NCBI GenBank assembly: GCA_034440575.1
Contig: JAOTOL010001387.1
Location: 765,501 to 829,500, forward strand
Length of the DNA: 64,000 bases
From: Imbricaverruca yamaguchii
Taxonomy: Eukaryota > Arthropoda > Thecostraca > Neoverrucidae
Direction: 5' to 3'
Shown in pieces: positions 50,201 to 62,624 of the stretch (position 1 is its first letter; each line of letters starts with the position of its first letter). Under the pieces are notes generated by a model. The model was given only the letters and a program-made list of their open reading frames with translations, was not told the DNA's origin and did not search any database. A program made the translations under genes and the position numbers.

Positions 50201-53200
50201 CACAAAATATTATGGTGAATTCAAACACAATTGGCAATCATAAGTGATGGAAAGGCACCTTTTTCAGAGTGTTATGGGTTCTACTAAGGTATGTGTTGTG
50301 GGCCATATGGAAGTTACACAAAAAGCTTGAGACCCAAAAATTGAGCAGGATTATTCAACCACGGAACCATAACAAAATAAGTTGCACCGAAATCGATCAG
50401 CACCTTATACGTCAAGTTGGGTCACACTTTTTTTGTCAATTTGGGTTACCTAACCTAATCCAACCATAGGGCCACAGGGTGAAATGCATACCAAAGGGAC
50501 AGAGCATGTTTAGCTGACTGTTGCAGATAAGAAGTATGGGTGCCACATATGTTGCAAACTTCCCTAATTTGGAGGAATGCGTTATTTATCCATCACATTA
50601 TGAGGCTTAAATTGTATGGCAACTGGTACATCACAAATCAAAGTTAAACAAACAAACAAAAACTTTCCTAAACAAAACACCACAAACTTTTCAGCAGTGA
50701 AGTGTCCTGTTTACTGTCGGTAATAAAATGGAAATTTATGGAAACAGTGTGGTTTATAAAATGCATGTCTCCATAGTCTTGAAACCTTAGAAACAGGTGA
50801 ACCTAATACTGGATAACTACCATTGGTGCGATATTCGGCAGCACTGCATTCCACAAATTTTGCAAAGAACAGATGAATGCACAGGCGCTGGAAAACATCT
50901 GGACAATCTATAAATAGCTGTGGACCTGGGCACTGCTGCAAATGTGTGATCAGCACTGGATGGACGTGCTGAGGCGGTGGTTGGTTGTTTGCTGTCACTG
51001 CATGCAGCGGTGGGAGCCCATGAGGGTCCGGGGAGAGTAGCCTACTCTTCCACACAGTGAGCAGGGTCACCAGATGCACTGGAGCAACCCATAACACTGA
51101 AAGAGGTGAAACTAATTCCTGAAGATCTACCATTATTGCAATATTCAGCAGCACTGAGTTCCACAAATTGTGCAAAGAACAGATGAATGCATAGGCACTG
51201 GAAAACATCTGTACAATCGATAAATATCTGAGGATCTGTGCACTGCTGCAGATGTGCATTCAGCACTGGATGGATCCAGTGAAATTGTGGTTGTTTGGTC
51301 TGTCTGTTCACCGTCACTGCACGTCGATGAGGGTGTGGGCAGAGGAGCCTCCACCCTTACACAGTGAGCAGTGTCACCTGATGGGCCTGCTTGAAGCACA
51401 AATTATTGCAATCAGGAACAGTAAGAATAAAATTGGGCAATTTAGATTTATGTGATCAGCCAGTGGTGGATCCTTGGGGGCCAATTGGGTCATGGCCCCC
51501 CAAAAGCAAAAAAGGGACCCAGCCCCTCTTTTGCCCCACCCCAAAGGTCATCAGTACTTACATCTCCAGACAACACATACCACACTGGTCCCTCCCCATC
51601 CCAGGATCAAAACATGGAATACATGTGGCCTAACTAGACATCACATTCCCCCAGGATTTGAACATTGAATACCAGTAGGGTCCCATCAGACATCACTTCC
51701 ACCCTAAAATGACGTCAGCTGGGACCCCAGAACAGCATGGACCCACCTAACCCAAACTGGGTCCCCCTGGGTGACTTTCTGGATCCACCTGTGACCAGCC
51801 ATCCCAAAATCATTATGCCTAGTTAAACTTGGTAGCTAGGTTGTAAAAGACCAGTAGTGCCACATATATCCAAACCATATCAATACTAGGAGTCGTTCAT
51901 TTATATATGGAAAGAAGCATGTCCTATTTAGATAGGGAAATAAGCATCCTTTGTATTTTGCCACTTTTCCCCCTGTGATTGTATATACTGCCATTACTTT
52001 CCATTCTGGCCCATTAGTAGGTACATACCTATGCCCCTCATCCATCTAGACCACTGGCCACTTGCCCCCAGCTGGCTTTCTGATGGATATGCCAGCTTCT
52101 TGGGCCCACAATCACCATGCTGCTTTTTTGTGTGCCAATAAATGCTTTATTCAGAGCCTGCCCATGTGCACCCATCATACCCCACTTGCACACCTTATCA
52201 TCTTTTTTGCTGGCTTCTCACCATCAACAGCATCAACCCTCTCCTATTCTTCCGCAATTTCAAAGCCCAACTTTGTTTGCTTCATTCTGTAACAATTAGG
52301 GCACAATGTGAATAAACTCATGCAAGATGTAAGATGGAGCAAATAATGAAAACTGGAGCCCACACCTTCCAGGAGGGATAGGCACAATACCAATAAATGC
52401 ACGATTTTTTATGGGAAACAAATGGTAACCATTGACATTCTAACCTCCAAGGGCCACTCATTTGACCTCTTATAATTACATGTGACAAATTTTAAAATTT
52501 TGCTTTAGCTTTGGATACAACATTTGAAAACACCACGACTGTGATGCATTAATTGCTCTCCTTTGTATTTTGTCACATTTATCAAACATTTTGACCCCCA
52601 TCCTGGACTGGTACAATTTAAGGACACTGGGATGGGGCTCAGCATGTGATGCTTCGCTATACACAAATGATCCCAAATTGGAGCATGGAGAGCCCTATAG
52701 CATTCCTGAGCTGTCAATGGTGGATAGCTGGAACAAGTCCCCATTGGGCAAAGCTTAAAGCAAATTTGAATGATTTTCTAGAGCAATCCACAATATGTCC
52801 TCACAAAACTCACTCATGATGTTTTCTTGCTATTCTGGCTATTATGAATACATATAATTTTGGTGCTACTGGCATCCATACTTTGACCTGGAAACTGTCA
52901 GTGCCAGTGTAAAATAATTCACCATGTGCCCTGGAAATTCACAGTTAATGGAGTTGTGCTCTTTCATCCTCGTCTTAGGTTTTTACCATTTTGCCACATG
53001 ATGTATGGGCAGTCATAACGCACACGACTGCTAAATAATGTAAAATGCATGTAACTGAATTGAAAGGCATTCCACTTTTTAATCCTTAAGTAGGAATCCT
53101 TTACTTTCTTCCAATTTTTCCCATTTCCCAAAACCTTTTTTCTTTCTCCCACACAGTTAATGATGAAGTAACTTTAGGTCACTGGTCAGTGCTAAACTTA

Positions 53201-54640
53201 TTTTACTTTGAAAACTAAAACTTTACTAAAAACTTTACTGAACTTTGAGTGCTAAACAGGCTTGCAGTAGCTAAGAGTCATACCTTACAAACATATTCCC
53301 AAGACAAATCCCAGATCCCCAAGCTTCGCTTTGGGGCAGTGGACCACCCCTTAGAAAGGAACCCATTGTTTGCAGTGGCAGATCCAGTTCCATTTTGTGG
53401 GTGCAATAGGTGGTCATAGCAACCCACAAAATATATTACATTTGTCCCGGGTTGTTAATTTGGGATTTATTTCAGATTGAGAATCAAATAGTAAATTTCT
53501 ACCTCCCTATGCCATTAAAGTGCAGCTTCATTTGCTGAAATTGCTTGTAGCTTCCTATTTCTAGGACAAGCTACCATACACATGTCACAAAATATGTCCC
53601 TTGACATTTGCATTTAACACAAATGGAGTGCAATTGAAATGGTCCACTTTGCCACGCAATTTTTGAAAATATACAAATTGATGTGCCCTCATTGAGGAAG
53701 GATTTCTCACTTTTTTATATAAAATCTATATAAAATTTACCCCTTAAATGATGACAAGGCATTGGGCTCCATCAAAGAGTTTGTCATACCTCCATATCAC
53801 ATCTCATCTTAGACTTACGGGATGTCAAACCTTGGGTAGTCTGCTTTGCCCCACTATTCCCTACCCATGGTTTGTGAGCCTTAGAAGTGTGGGGCCTAGA
53901 AGTGTTGTGAATTTAAGCCAGCTTAAATAATAATAGGCCACTGTCTGGCATAAATTCAATTTAAGCCTGCCTTTTTCCATTCCTATGTTGAATGTCACAA
54001 TTAATTTGCCCTACTCTTCCCTGCTCATTTGCACAACTGTCCAGAAACTTTCATCTGGGGAATCACTATGTGGAGCATAACTCATGCATTTACATTGGGA
54101 AATAAGCATAACATGGGGAAAGCTGGTTAAAATTCATCAAATTAGTGTAAGTGGGTCAAACTTTTCAACTTTGAAAAGTGAAATTTACCCACAGATTATG
54201 TTGCATTTGGATGTGCTGATCACCAGTGGCAGATCTACAGGGCCTGTTTAGGAAGGGCAAATGTTGGGGAGGTAAATGTGCAAAACTGACAAAAGTGCCA
54301 AAAACATATTGATTTTGATTTAAAAATCTGGCAGTTTAGTGAGAGGTGGGGGAGGGGGGGGGGGGCAATTGCCCACCTTGCCCTAATATAGATCCACCAC
54401 TGTTGATCACAAATATCTCTTCACTTAAACAACTTTCAGCTACGTCAAATCAACCTTGAAGATTATGCTGCATGGACAGCTTTTCCCCATTTACTAACAT
54501 GGTAGGTAGATGGTGCAACAATGCATCAGACACTGTTGTCAGTAGGCTTGTCACTAGTGGCTGTTGTCACTAGTGTCAGGTAGGCTCAGTGGCAAACTGT
54601 ACCCGGTTTGATATGGAGGGCGCAAGGCCGGCAAAAATTC
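50201..54640. other. AT-rich, strongly CpG-poor segment
   Basis: Unlike its neighbours this segment contains very few CG dinucleotides but many TG and CA. No recognisable protein was found. It holds the 313 bp tandem duplication listed separately and a G-run at 54352-54365. It may be an old insertion that lost CpG by methylation, or an intron-like region of a host gene; I cannot decide. Confidence 0.45.
50797..51400 (-). repeat. Tandem duplication of about 313 bp
   Basis: Two diverged units with AAGAACAGATGAATGCA, GGCACTGGAAAACATCTG, CACTGCTGCA, CAGCACTGGATGGA and ACACAGTGAGCAG. The minus-strand translation is conserved in part between the units (HLQQC..PQ.FIDC.DVFQ.LCIHLFFA.FVE.SAAEY), hinting at former coding sequence. 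The family is unknown. Confidence 0.75.
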
Positions 54641-54687
54641 CAGAAACATAGGTGATAAAGTAGGTGGAGAATGGCTCGCAGGATGCT

Positions 54688-54926
54688 TGACATGATACAA
54701 AGATGTTAGAACTGATTCGCTGCCAATAGTATTTCTTTAGATTGGTTAAAAAAAACTTATTGTGACTGGTTTCTATTATAAATCATTATCAAGCACTGCG
54801 GCATCAAGCACTGTGCTTGAAAATGATTTATAATAGAAACCAGTCACACTAAGTTTTCTCTTTTTACCAATCTAATGATCTAACATTGGCAGCGAATCAC
54901 TTCTAACATTCATATCATGTCAAACA
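54688..54926. repeat. Fold-back element with flanking direct repeat
   Basis: Left arm TTGACATGATACAAAGATGT, GATTCGCTGCC, GATTGGTTAAAAA, GTGACTGGTTTCTATTATAA, ATCATTATCAAGCAC. The right arm is its inverted copy. The inner 40 bp pair almost perfectly around a loop of about 15 bases. AAACATAGGTGAT occurs at 54644 and again at 54922, just outside the arms. Confidence 0.8.
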
Positions 54927-54934
54927 TAGGTGAT

Positions 54935-55929
54935 TATTTTTTTCATATCGCCTACCAATTGGGGTGGATAGTTCCGCCCCCCCCCCCCCAATCCACCACA
55001 TTTTATGTAATGCCTGGAGGGAACGGACAACAGGTAATGCCTCTTTCTTGGATCATTCTTCATACCAGAGGTGATCTCAATGAATTTGAATGGGTAAAAA
55101 TTGAGCCCAACTGTTTGACGTGAAGTTCACCAAAATCAACATACATATCGCCCGTTATCTACGGTGCGTTTAGAGCTGAACGGACGCATCAAACGACTTC
55201 AATTTCAGTACTGGCACAGGCTTTTGCCACCTTCAAGTACCTACCTACCCCTACAGATGAAATCATCAAAGCTCGAGAAAAACAGGTTTCCACTCCGATC
55301 GTACCCATTCACTAACAATTAGGCAACTACTTCTGTTCGTTCCATGAACGTCCGCTCCAGCGATTCCCTCCTCAGTCATCACATCATTCACAATCAGAAT
55401 CTCTTCCTTCCCAGCTCAGCTGCCGTTTCCCGACTATTTCCTGTTGCTAGTTCCTACTAAGACCCGGCGCGGCGACCAGCCTGCGACCATTTGTCGGTGA
55501 TTCTCGCCTTTTTTGAGCCCATTGACTTAGCACGGGTGGTCTCCTTGCGACCACCGAGAAACGCCGACGGGTCGCGGCGGCCGCCGTGGAATCTGGTATT
55601 TTTGGTACCGTAAATCTGGTATATTAAAAATATATGCTAGATTGTTAAGATGTACTAGATTAGTATTTGAAGGGCAGCTTTTTCACGCTAGAAGCACACT
55701 TACAACGGGGCTGCCTTCATGGGCTGCAGTCTGCGGAGTTTGATCGGACAGAGCCCAGAAGAGGTGCCAGTTTTTAAAGTATAACAATCCGGCGAATGGA
55801 AGCAACATAAAAGCACGTCGCGAATCTTGACTTCTTGGTTTTGCGTGTGTTAGTCTTCGCTGTTGGTCTCTCAAATCAGCTTAACCTTAATGTGTGTGGT
55901 CTCCGACGACGTCGGCAGATCGGCGACTT
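54935..55929. other. No assignable feature
   Basis: A C-run at 54976-54988 and a GC-rich piece at 55460-55590 (GTGGTCTCCTTGCGACCACC is a short dyad). No gene was recognised. Confidence 0.35.
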
Positions 55930-56745
55930 TTTTGACCCCTGTCCTAAAGTTTTCCGCTGACGGGTAAGAACGGCGCACACCTCTTCGAAATTTGGCATAC
56001 CTTTTCCCACATCAATTTCGAATGTTGTGTAAAATTTTGAAGTCAGGCCATCTAGGGTCAATTAGTTAGTCTAGGTCAAGTGAAGTCACCTCCAAAAATG
56101 TTCAACAGTCGTTACGCTTTAACGGATACAAATGTTTTCATGAAACTTTCAGCGTTTGCTTATCTTTTGGGATGCAACAAAACGCAGCCGAGGACGTTTT
56201 CATGTTTTCCAGTTTTTGATTGCTTAGTTTTATATTAATTAGGTTACTTAGTTTTGCATATTTGCCCGTTACAGTTCAAATCGAAGATTCTGGCTAAAAT
56301 AAACATTTTTTAGTGGAGCAAGTTGACTTCGAACGACGTTGTACGATCCATTCTACCAATTGGAAAAGACAAATTAAAGAAAACTTGAAAACTCAAATTT
56401 GTTTTCATATATATAAAAGATGTTTAGGTTGCCAAAATTATTATATTGTCCTGGTCGATTTCTCTGTCCTTTTCTGATTTCAAATAATTTTTTCCTCAAA
56501 TCTCCCCCAAATGAACTCCCCAAAACCAAAATATGATGTAAATCTTGGAAACCTAGGCCCCCTAGTGACGTCACTTTCGGGGAAACCTTTTTTCGGGGTG
56601 ATGTCGGGCCCTAATCATCGAGCTCTTTCCGATGACACCTCTTTCGTTTTCGTGCGACGCTTAGTTTGGATATTAGAGTGGGTTCCTATCGACCCCCCCC
56701 CCGAGACTGGGTGTGAGGATCTGACCGGAGAGACGGGTTAAGAGA
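55930..56745 (+). repeat. Dispersed repeat H, copy 2, with empty MITE site
   Basis: Collinear with H copy 1 on both sides of its MITE. At 56111-56126 the uninterrupted GTTACGCTTTAACGGA corresponds to the filled site 22131-23035. It ends in a C-run, GAGACTGGGTGTGAGGATCTGAC, and GAGACGGGTTAAG units. Confidence 0.88.
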
Positions 56746-56946
56746 TAGGTTAAGAGACGGGTTAAGCAGCGATCCATATCGGGCCGCTGCGAAGCGGCAA
56801 AAAGAGCACAGCGTGGGTCATCAAGGATATTAAGAAGAGAAATCACGCTTATTAACAATATTTACATGGATATGGCTATTCCGAATCTGTTTTATCTTGC
56901 ACCATGTTTCCACCATGTGACATTCAAATTTGTTTCCTTCAAAATG
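56746..56946. other. Short spacer
   Basis: TTAAGAGACGGGTTAAG units, then sequence without recognisable features. Confidence 0.35.
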
Positions 56947-57533
56947 ACGCGATGCATAATCCCCTTCTGTATTGAAAGTCAGTTGATTGAGCGACAAAAA
57001 TTGTTTGATTTGCTCGTGCCCAGCTCCTGCTAGATTCGGGGAAAATGAAATGGATTCATATTTTGGAGAGCTCGCGAAGTTAGCAGCATAGGTCAGATAA
57101 GCCCGGCGGAGGCCGGGCGCCTTCTGACCTAGTCACTTGCAATGAAGAGCGTAACAACGCCAACAAAAATTGAAATAGTCAATAATCCATGCTCATTTTC
57201 TATGTCAACTACGAGGAATCATGTTTCAACAACAGATCAGTGTGCTTAATTTAAAAGATTGATGTGATATTTCAAGAACGTTTATCATCTCCGTATTTTC
57301 GGCAATGATCCCTCCCACAAAAATACTTGGTTAGTTTTTTTTTGTTGGCGTTGTTACGCTATTCATTGCAAGTGACTAGGTCAGAAGGCGCCCGGCCCCT
57401 GCCGGGCTTAACTGACCTATGCTGCTCACTTCGTGAGCTCTTGATAATAGGAATCAATTTAATTTTTTCCCCAAATCTAGCAGGAGCTGAGCACGAGCAA
57501 ATCAAACAGTCTTTGTCGTTCAATCAACTGACT

Positions 57534-60159
57534 TGATTTATTTATTTATTTATTTATTTAACAATACATGTCCTCCACGTGCAGTGGCTGTTACGGACAG
57601 TCTGGGATGAACTCACAGATATTTAAAAAGAAAGGATAGATGTGTGGTCAATAGTGGGAGCAGATGCGCAACAAACATTCGTACGCCAACATAATATAAT
57701 ATCCATATCACTTTCCACACTACATACACCGTACTTGCAACACGAGCTATACACGAGTGACTTGTATAAGTGATAGGAAAGCGATGGCCTAAAGGTGACT
57801 TCGTAGTGTACACATATCCATGTTGTAAGTTTTTTTTGTGGGACTAGTGTTGTTCGTGGAGATACGCTAGTGCATGTTTCTTGAAGTTAGACAGCCTCGA
57901 TGTTTTAGTTTCAGTAGGAAGTTTGTTGTAGTGGAAGACAGACGAGTAGAGAAATCTCCTGCGGCCAGCCTCTCTGTGTATGGCTGGCAGGCGCAGATGG
58001 TCGTCTGCACGTGTGTGACGGCTTCGCAGGGTAGAGTTTGAAGTGATTTCACCGGCAATGTGCGTAGGCTCACCCGTCAGAATGATCTTGTGGAGCAAAG
58101 TGAGACTGTGAAATAGGTACAGATCAGCTGCAGTGAGGAGACCCAACTCGTTTCGGACATCAGTAATATGATCAAATTTTCGGAGACCTTACACGACTCT
58201 AATGGCGAAGTTAATGATCTTATCTAGTCTGTGGATATTTGCTGACGACCCGTTCCCGTAAACAGATATGCAGTATCGGATATTGGATATAACTAGGCTA
58301 TTGACTATAGTGAAGAGGGTGCCGGTCGGCAGATGGTGACGCAGATGGTTCAGGGCCAGAAGGAACCCAGTACACTTCCGGACAACAACAGCTACATGGG
58401 AATCTCAAGACATGTGGCGATCAAATGTTACCCCAAGGTTCTTACACGAATGTTTCTCATCTATCACGGCGTCCCTAAAGCACACTCGTATCGGGGTAAT
58501 ATTGCGCAGATTTTGACGCGATCCGAGAGTAAGAAGCTGAGTTTTGGTCGGGTTCACCTTCAAGCCGTTATCCAGGACGTAGTCGTAGAGTTGGCTCAGG
58601 CATGTCTCCATCTGACTTATCAAATTTGGGAGATCAGATTTCCGACCGGAGATGAGGACCTGTGTGTCGTCTGCGAACTGGGTGACATGTGCTACCGGGA
58701 CGTGCAGACTGAGGTCGTTCGAAAAGATGCAATAGAGAAGTGGACCTAATGATGAGCCTTGAAAGACACCTATGTTGTTTGGGAGAAAGGAGGAGAGATG
58801 CCTGTTTCCGTGTTGATCTGAGATCCTAACAGCCTGCGTGTGACCTCCCAGATATGCTTTAAACCAGTCGGTATCGATTCCATGGAGTTGAAGTTTAGTG
58901 AGCAGTTTGGTGTGGTCTATTACATCGAAACATTTACTGAGATCCAGAATGCAAAGGAGAGCTACTTCCGAACGGTCCATTGCTGCTAGTATTTCGTCCG
59001 TGACTGAGATAAGGGCGGTTTCCGTAGAGTGGCGTGGTCTGAAGCCGTGCTGAGTTTGGGCCAGTAGGTGGTTTGAGTTTAGGTAGTGATAGAGTTGTTT
59101 CTGCACTACTCTCTCAGTGATCTTGGCGATAACCGGAACCAGTGAGATGGGTCTAAAATTAGAGGGATCCGAAGGATCTCCTGATTTGTGAATGGGAGTT
59201 ACTATTGACTGTTTCCAAGTGGAGGGTATATCAGCTGTAGTCAGGCATGTGTTTATAATGTCAAGCAGCACTTCGCCGATAAAAAAGAACAGAAATTTGA
59301 TGACCTTAATACAGATCCCGTCGGGTCCGCACGCACTTGTGCGTCTCATGTTTATGACGATATTGGCTAGCTGTTCAAGAGATATGGGTGATACTTTATA
59401 GGAGCTGGTAGAGACGCGCGGTAGCCGACAACTGGGAGATGTGTGTTCAGGCATGTTTGCCTGGAGTTTGACTTCTGCTGATATTTTAGGGCCGACACTA
59501 ACAAAATAATGATTTAGCTGCTCAGGTAGAACCTGCGGTTGTACTCTGTGAGATCCTTTTTTTGTATCGATAATAGGCTTGATAGCACGCCACGCAGCTG
59601 ATGGGCCTTTTTGAGCTATCTTTCCGCTAATCTCTTCCCTACAGTCAGTTCTAATAGCTGATCGAACTTGTCGGTTAAGTATTTTGTAAGTGTTTCTATC
59701 TTGTAAGCGCAAGGCTACATTTCGCCGATGCATGAGATGTTTGGTAGCTTCGCTAACATGTGGTGCTGTTGGGTTCCAAATTTTGATGTTTCTGAGTGGC
59801 AGGTGCTCGTCGAGGATAGGTGTCAGCAATCTCAGCAGTGTGTCCCATTTATCGGTTACTGAGATGCGACCAGTGACCTGGACCCAGTCGATCTCACCAA
59901 GGTCAAGGGTCAGTTCGGAGGTGTCCACTGGTCCGAAAGAACGTGATTTTATCACGGTGTAAACTGAGGCAGGCCTGTTTACTTTAATTGAACATGTGAT
60001 AAATGTGTGGGGACTGTAGTGGCAGAAACTCACTTTGGGTCTGTCGACAGAGGTGGGTGAATTTGTTATGATGACATCCAATAAAGAGCCTGTGGAGAAT
60101 GTAGGGCGCTTCACTATCACGGTAAGTGAATAGTTTCTGACGAACTCAAGTTCGTGGGT
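57534..60159 (-). mobile_element. CR1/Jockey-group LINE, 5'-truncated, with TGACT duplication
   Basis: A non-LTR retrotransposon inserted in the right arm of the palindromic element. TGACT is present on both sides (57529-57533 and 60160-60164). The 3' end (left, minus strand) is an AAAT-type repeat, seen here as TTTATTTATTTATTTA at 57536-57562. The 5' end is truncated inside the endonuclease domain. Confidence 0.9.
57844..60159 (-). pseudogene. LINE ORF2 fragment: endonuclease end plus reverse transcriptase
   Basis: One continuous frame with only two stops. It opens in the last part of the endonuclease (HELEFVRNYSLTVIVKRPTF, GSLLDVIITN), then a linker and the reverse transcriptase. Counting residues from codon 60120: CGPDG near 264, VTPIHKSGD near 307, NFRPISLVP near 321, LDLSKCFDVIDH near 392 (first catalytic Asp), GVFQGSSLGPLL near 451 (the usual VPQG is VFQG here), QFADDTQ near 481 (catalytic Asp pair). 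The frame is interrupted by TGA at about 58403 (after FDRHMS) and TAA near 58190, then continues to the end at 57844 (RRFLYSSVFHYNKLP, SNFKKHALAYL). Few lesions in about 770 codons indicate a fairly young copy. The clade within the CR1/Jockey group was not resolved. Confidence 0.9.
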
Positions 60160-60194
60160 TGACTTTCAATACAGAAAGGGATTATATATCGCGT

Positions 60195-60446
60195 GCCACC
60201 TCCCCGTAACCAACTACCATTCCAGTTCCCTCAGGTGCACTGGGAGGGGGGGGGGGTACTTTTCCAGTTCCCTCAGGTACTTTTGTAGCCACGCATGGTT
60301 GTACGAAGTCGCCAAATTACGTCAATGGACGTGGAATGTATAGAGTGAACGCATGTATCCGGATATCTTCACTTCACTACAGCTTATTAGCAGCAGCTTG
60401 GTAAATGACGAATGGATGAATAAACGAACGAATGAATTCTTGAATT
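60195..60446. other. No feature except a G-run
   Basis: G-run at 60247-60256. AATGAATGAACGAACG-like sequence near 60410-60435. Confidence 0.4.
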
Positions 60447-60457
60447 CATGACGAATG

Positions 60458-60642
60458 TTGTTGTTGTTTATTGGGTGGTTCACGGCGCACTTTATGCACA
60501 TTCACGGCTAATGGCGCCGCCCACACTGTTTCGCCGGTGGGCCGAGGGATTGGGAAATGTCCCGAGCGGCGCGAGTGTCGAACCCGGAACCTTTGGTACC
60601 CAGAGCCCAACACCTTAACCACTCGACCATCCCCGCCCCATA
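60458..60642 (-). mobile_element. SINE-1, full-length, tRNA-derived
   Basis: On the minus strand the head has TGGTCGAGTGGTTAAGG (A box) and GGTTCGACAC (B box), close to tRNA-Ser/Leu in the A-box region. The body contains AAACAGTGTGGGCGGCGCCA and the tail AATAAACAACAACAACA. It is flanked by CATGACGAATG at 60447-60457 and 60643-60653. The body is shared with copies at 8100 and 47966. The head probably supplies the pol III promoter. Confidence 0.93.
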
Positions 60643-60694
60643 CATGACGAATGAATGAGTCAATCAAATGTTTTACTAAGTTAACCGGACTGGC

Positions 60695-60960
60695 CGTAGG
60701 CAGTCAGTCAGTCAGTACGTCAGTCAATCCGTCACTCAGTCATTTAGGCAGTCAGTAAGTCAGTCAGGCAGTCAGCCAGTCAGTCAGGCAGTCAGCCAGT
60801 CAGTCAGTCAGTTCGTCAGTCCATCAGCCAGTCAGTTAGTCCGTCAGCCAGTCAGTCCGTCAGTCCGTCAGTCCGTCAATCTGTCAATCAGTCAGTCAGT
60901 CAGTCAATCAATGTCAGTCTGTCAGTCCAATCAATGCGACAGTCAGTCAGTCCGTCAGTG
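60695..60960. repeat. (GTCA)n-rich microsatellite
   Basis: Imperfect runs of CAGTCAGT with CCGT, GGCA and CAAT variants for about 265 bp. Confidence 0.92.
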
Positions 60961-62624
60961 CCCTGTCACGGCGCCGGACATTTTTACATGTTCAAGGAAC
61001 GGGCGCAAATTTTAGAATGCATAGGAAACGTATATTTTCTAAATGAAATCCTTCCAAATGCAGTGCGGCTGGCGCGACAGCGCGCGCATTAGAGAAGAAT
61101 TTTCGACCAATTAAAGCTTCGGTTCCAAAAGGCAGTGACCACTCTTCGGTACCAAAACCGCCGGCCGGCTATGGCATGGCATGCTGGAGACTTTTGGGAA
61201 GGCGGAGAAGGCGTGCTTGTAATGATTCGGGGCGTCCACAATTGTAACCAAACTATTTTAGTTGGACAGATTTCAAATGTACCGTGGGCATCAGTAAATT
61301 CACGCCTACAAATGTATGCCACTTTTAACCTGAAAATGGTGTGGAAAACGGAGCCGGTTGTATACGTCCAAATACATCCCACTGTCGTCGCAGTGACGAC
61401 ACCCGCTTGCACGACAGGTGAATGAGGTCAATGTGAAATGTATAGCCGGCAATGGAAGCGGTGCCGTGTCTTCAAAACCAGTGGCTTTCCAGCGCCAGAC
61501 CCTATCGTGAAAAAAAACAGTGAAAAATGTCGCTTTCGCTTTTGACCCGTCTACCGTGTACACGTGCCACGTGTGGCGGAAATGTTTACACTGGTGAGCC
61601 TCACCATTATCGGGTCTACACTTTAGTGGTGATTTCGTGCCGAGCAGCTGTATCAGATGCGGCGCTCTCATTCTGTCCGCCCTGCGCGCCGAAAATTGTT
61701 TTAAAATATCCCAAGTCAATAAGAGCGGATTTACGTTTGAGGCCAACGTTTAGTGCTGCCTTGGCGCTCAACCGGAACTCCGGCCATCCTCACGCGAGTG
61801 GGCGCCGCACTATTGGGGCGACCGCAACGAAACTGGGCCCATTTTCCGGAGGAAAGTGCCACCTTTTCGCCGGTACCACTCACCGGCGAGTGGCATCATG
61901 TAAAGCATTGTGTCATTGATGCAACGGATTGATAAAACGCTATGTTAAGTCAATGGGTTTTTGGAAAAAATGTAATCGCGTGGCACGCGCTGGCTGTGCG
62001 CTTTCGCGCATTGTATACACCCCTAAAACATCCGCATCGTGGAGACGATTCGATGGGACCACTTTCGTCGCGTTCGGCAGAACGGTGCGCCGGCAAATGG
62101 TGCCACACAATTTTCCTTGTAGTATTAATATATGTCGGCCATGGGCCAAAATCAATGAACGTATATTACTAGTATATTACTAGCACCCCGCCTTAGCATT
62201 TTTTTCTGGCATTTCCGAGCATGCATGTTGAGTTCAGGTATGAAGAGTCTATTTATTATATTTCATACCTGATTTTCTGTCGCTACGTCACGGCTGAGTT
62301 TCCACGATATCCTTCCCACTTTTCCTCAACTATTCCGCACCCAAGTGTGCCGCCCATGCCACCTGGTCACATCCTTCCTTAAATTATTTTCTTAAATTCC
62401 TTAATTTCTGTCCACATCTTTCTATTAACCTTGTTCCGGCCCGGAATTGTTCGCAAGAGTATAATAGTATAGTTGATTACAGGAGTATAAGTAGTTGATT
62501 TCCCTAGTACGCAGGCTAAATATTCACTGTTAACACCGATTGCATCCATATGCCGCATGCACATCTCTTCATATATTCGCGCTCCGACTGTATCCATGCG
62601 AAGCACGCACATCTCTTCTGCGAC
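60961..62624. other. Unassigned, several open frames
   Basis: Open frames on both strands between 61130 and 62180 (up to 146 codons, minus 61746-61306) have no recognised motif. A TGCACATCTCTTC/CGCACATCTCTTC pair is at 62558 and 62606. I do not call a gene. Confidence 0.35.

Larger units (their letters stand above)
56947..60194. mobile_element. Palindromic element split by a LINE
   Basis: The left arm 56947-57170 (ACGCGATGCATAATCC, TTCTGTATTGAAAGTCAGTT, GATTTGCTCGTG, AGCTCCTGCTAGATT, CTTCTGACCTAGTCACTTGC, GCGTAACAACGCCAAC) is mirrored by 57335-57533. The mirror then resumes after the LINE at 60165-60194 (TTCAATACAGAAAGGGATTA, TATCGCGT). Without the LINE it is about 617 bp, with arms of about 225 bp. 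No coding capacity was seen. It is a fold-back or MITE-like element; its own target duplication is not clear. Confidence 0.82.

Noticed and set aside
60560..60642. tRNA-Ser/Leu gene on the minus strand
   Set aside because: The tRNA-like part is continuous with the SINE body and lies inside its target duplication.
61135..62183. Open frames at 61.1-62.2 kb as host exons
   Set aside because: Overlapping frames on both strands, no recognised domain and no convincing splice chain.
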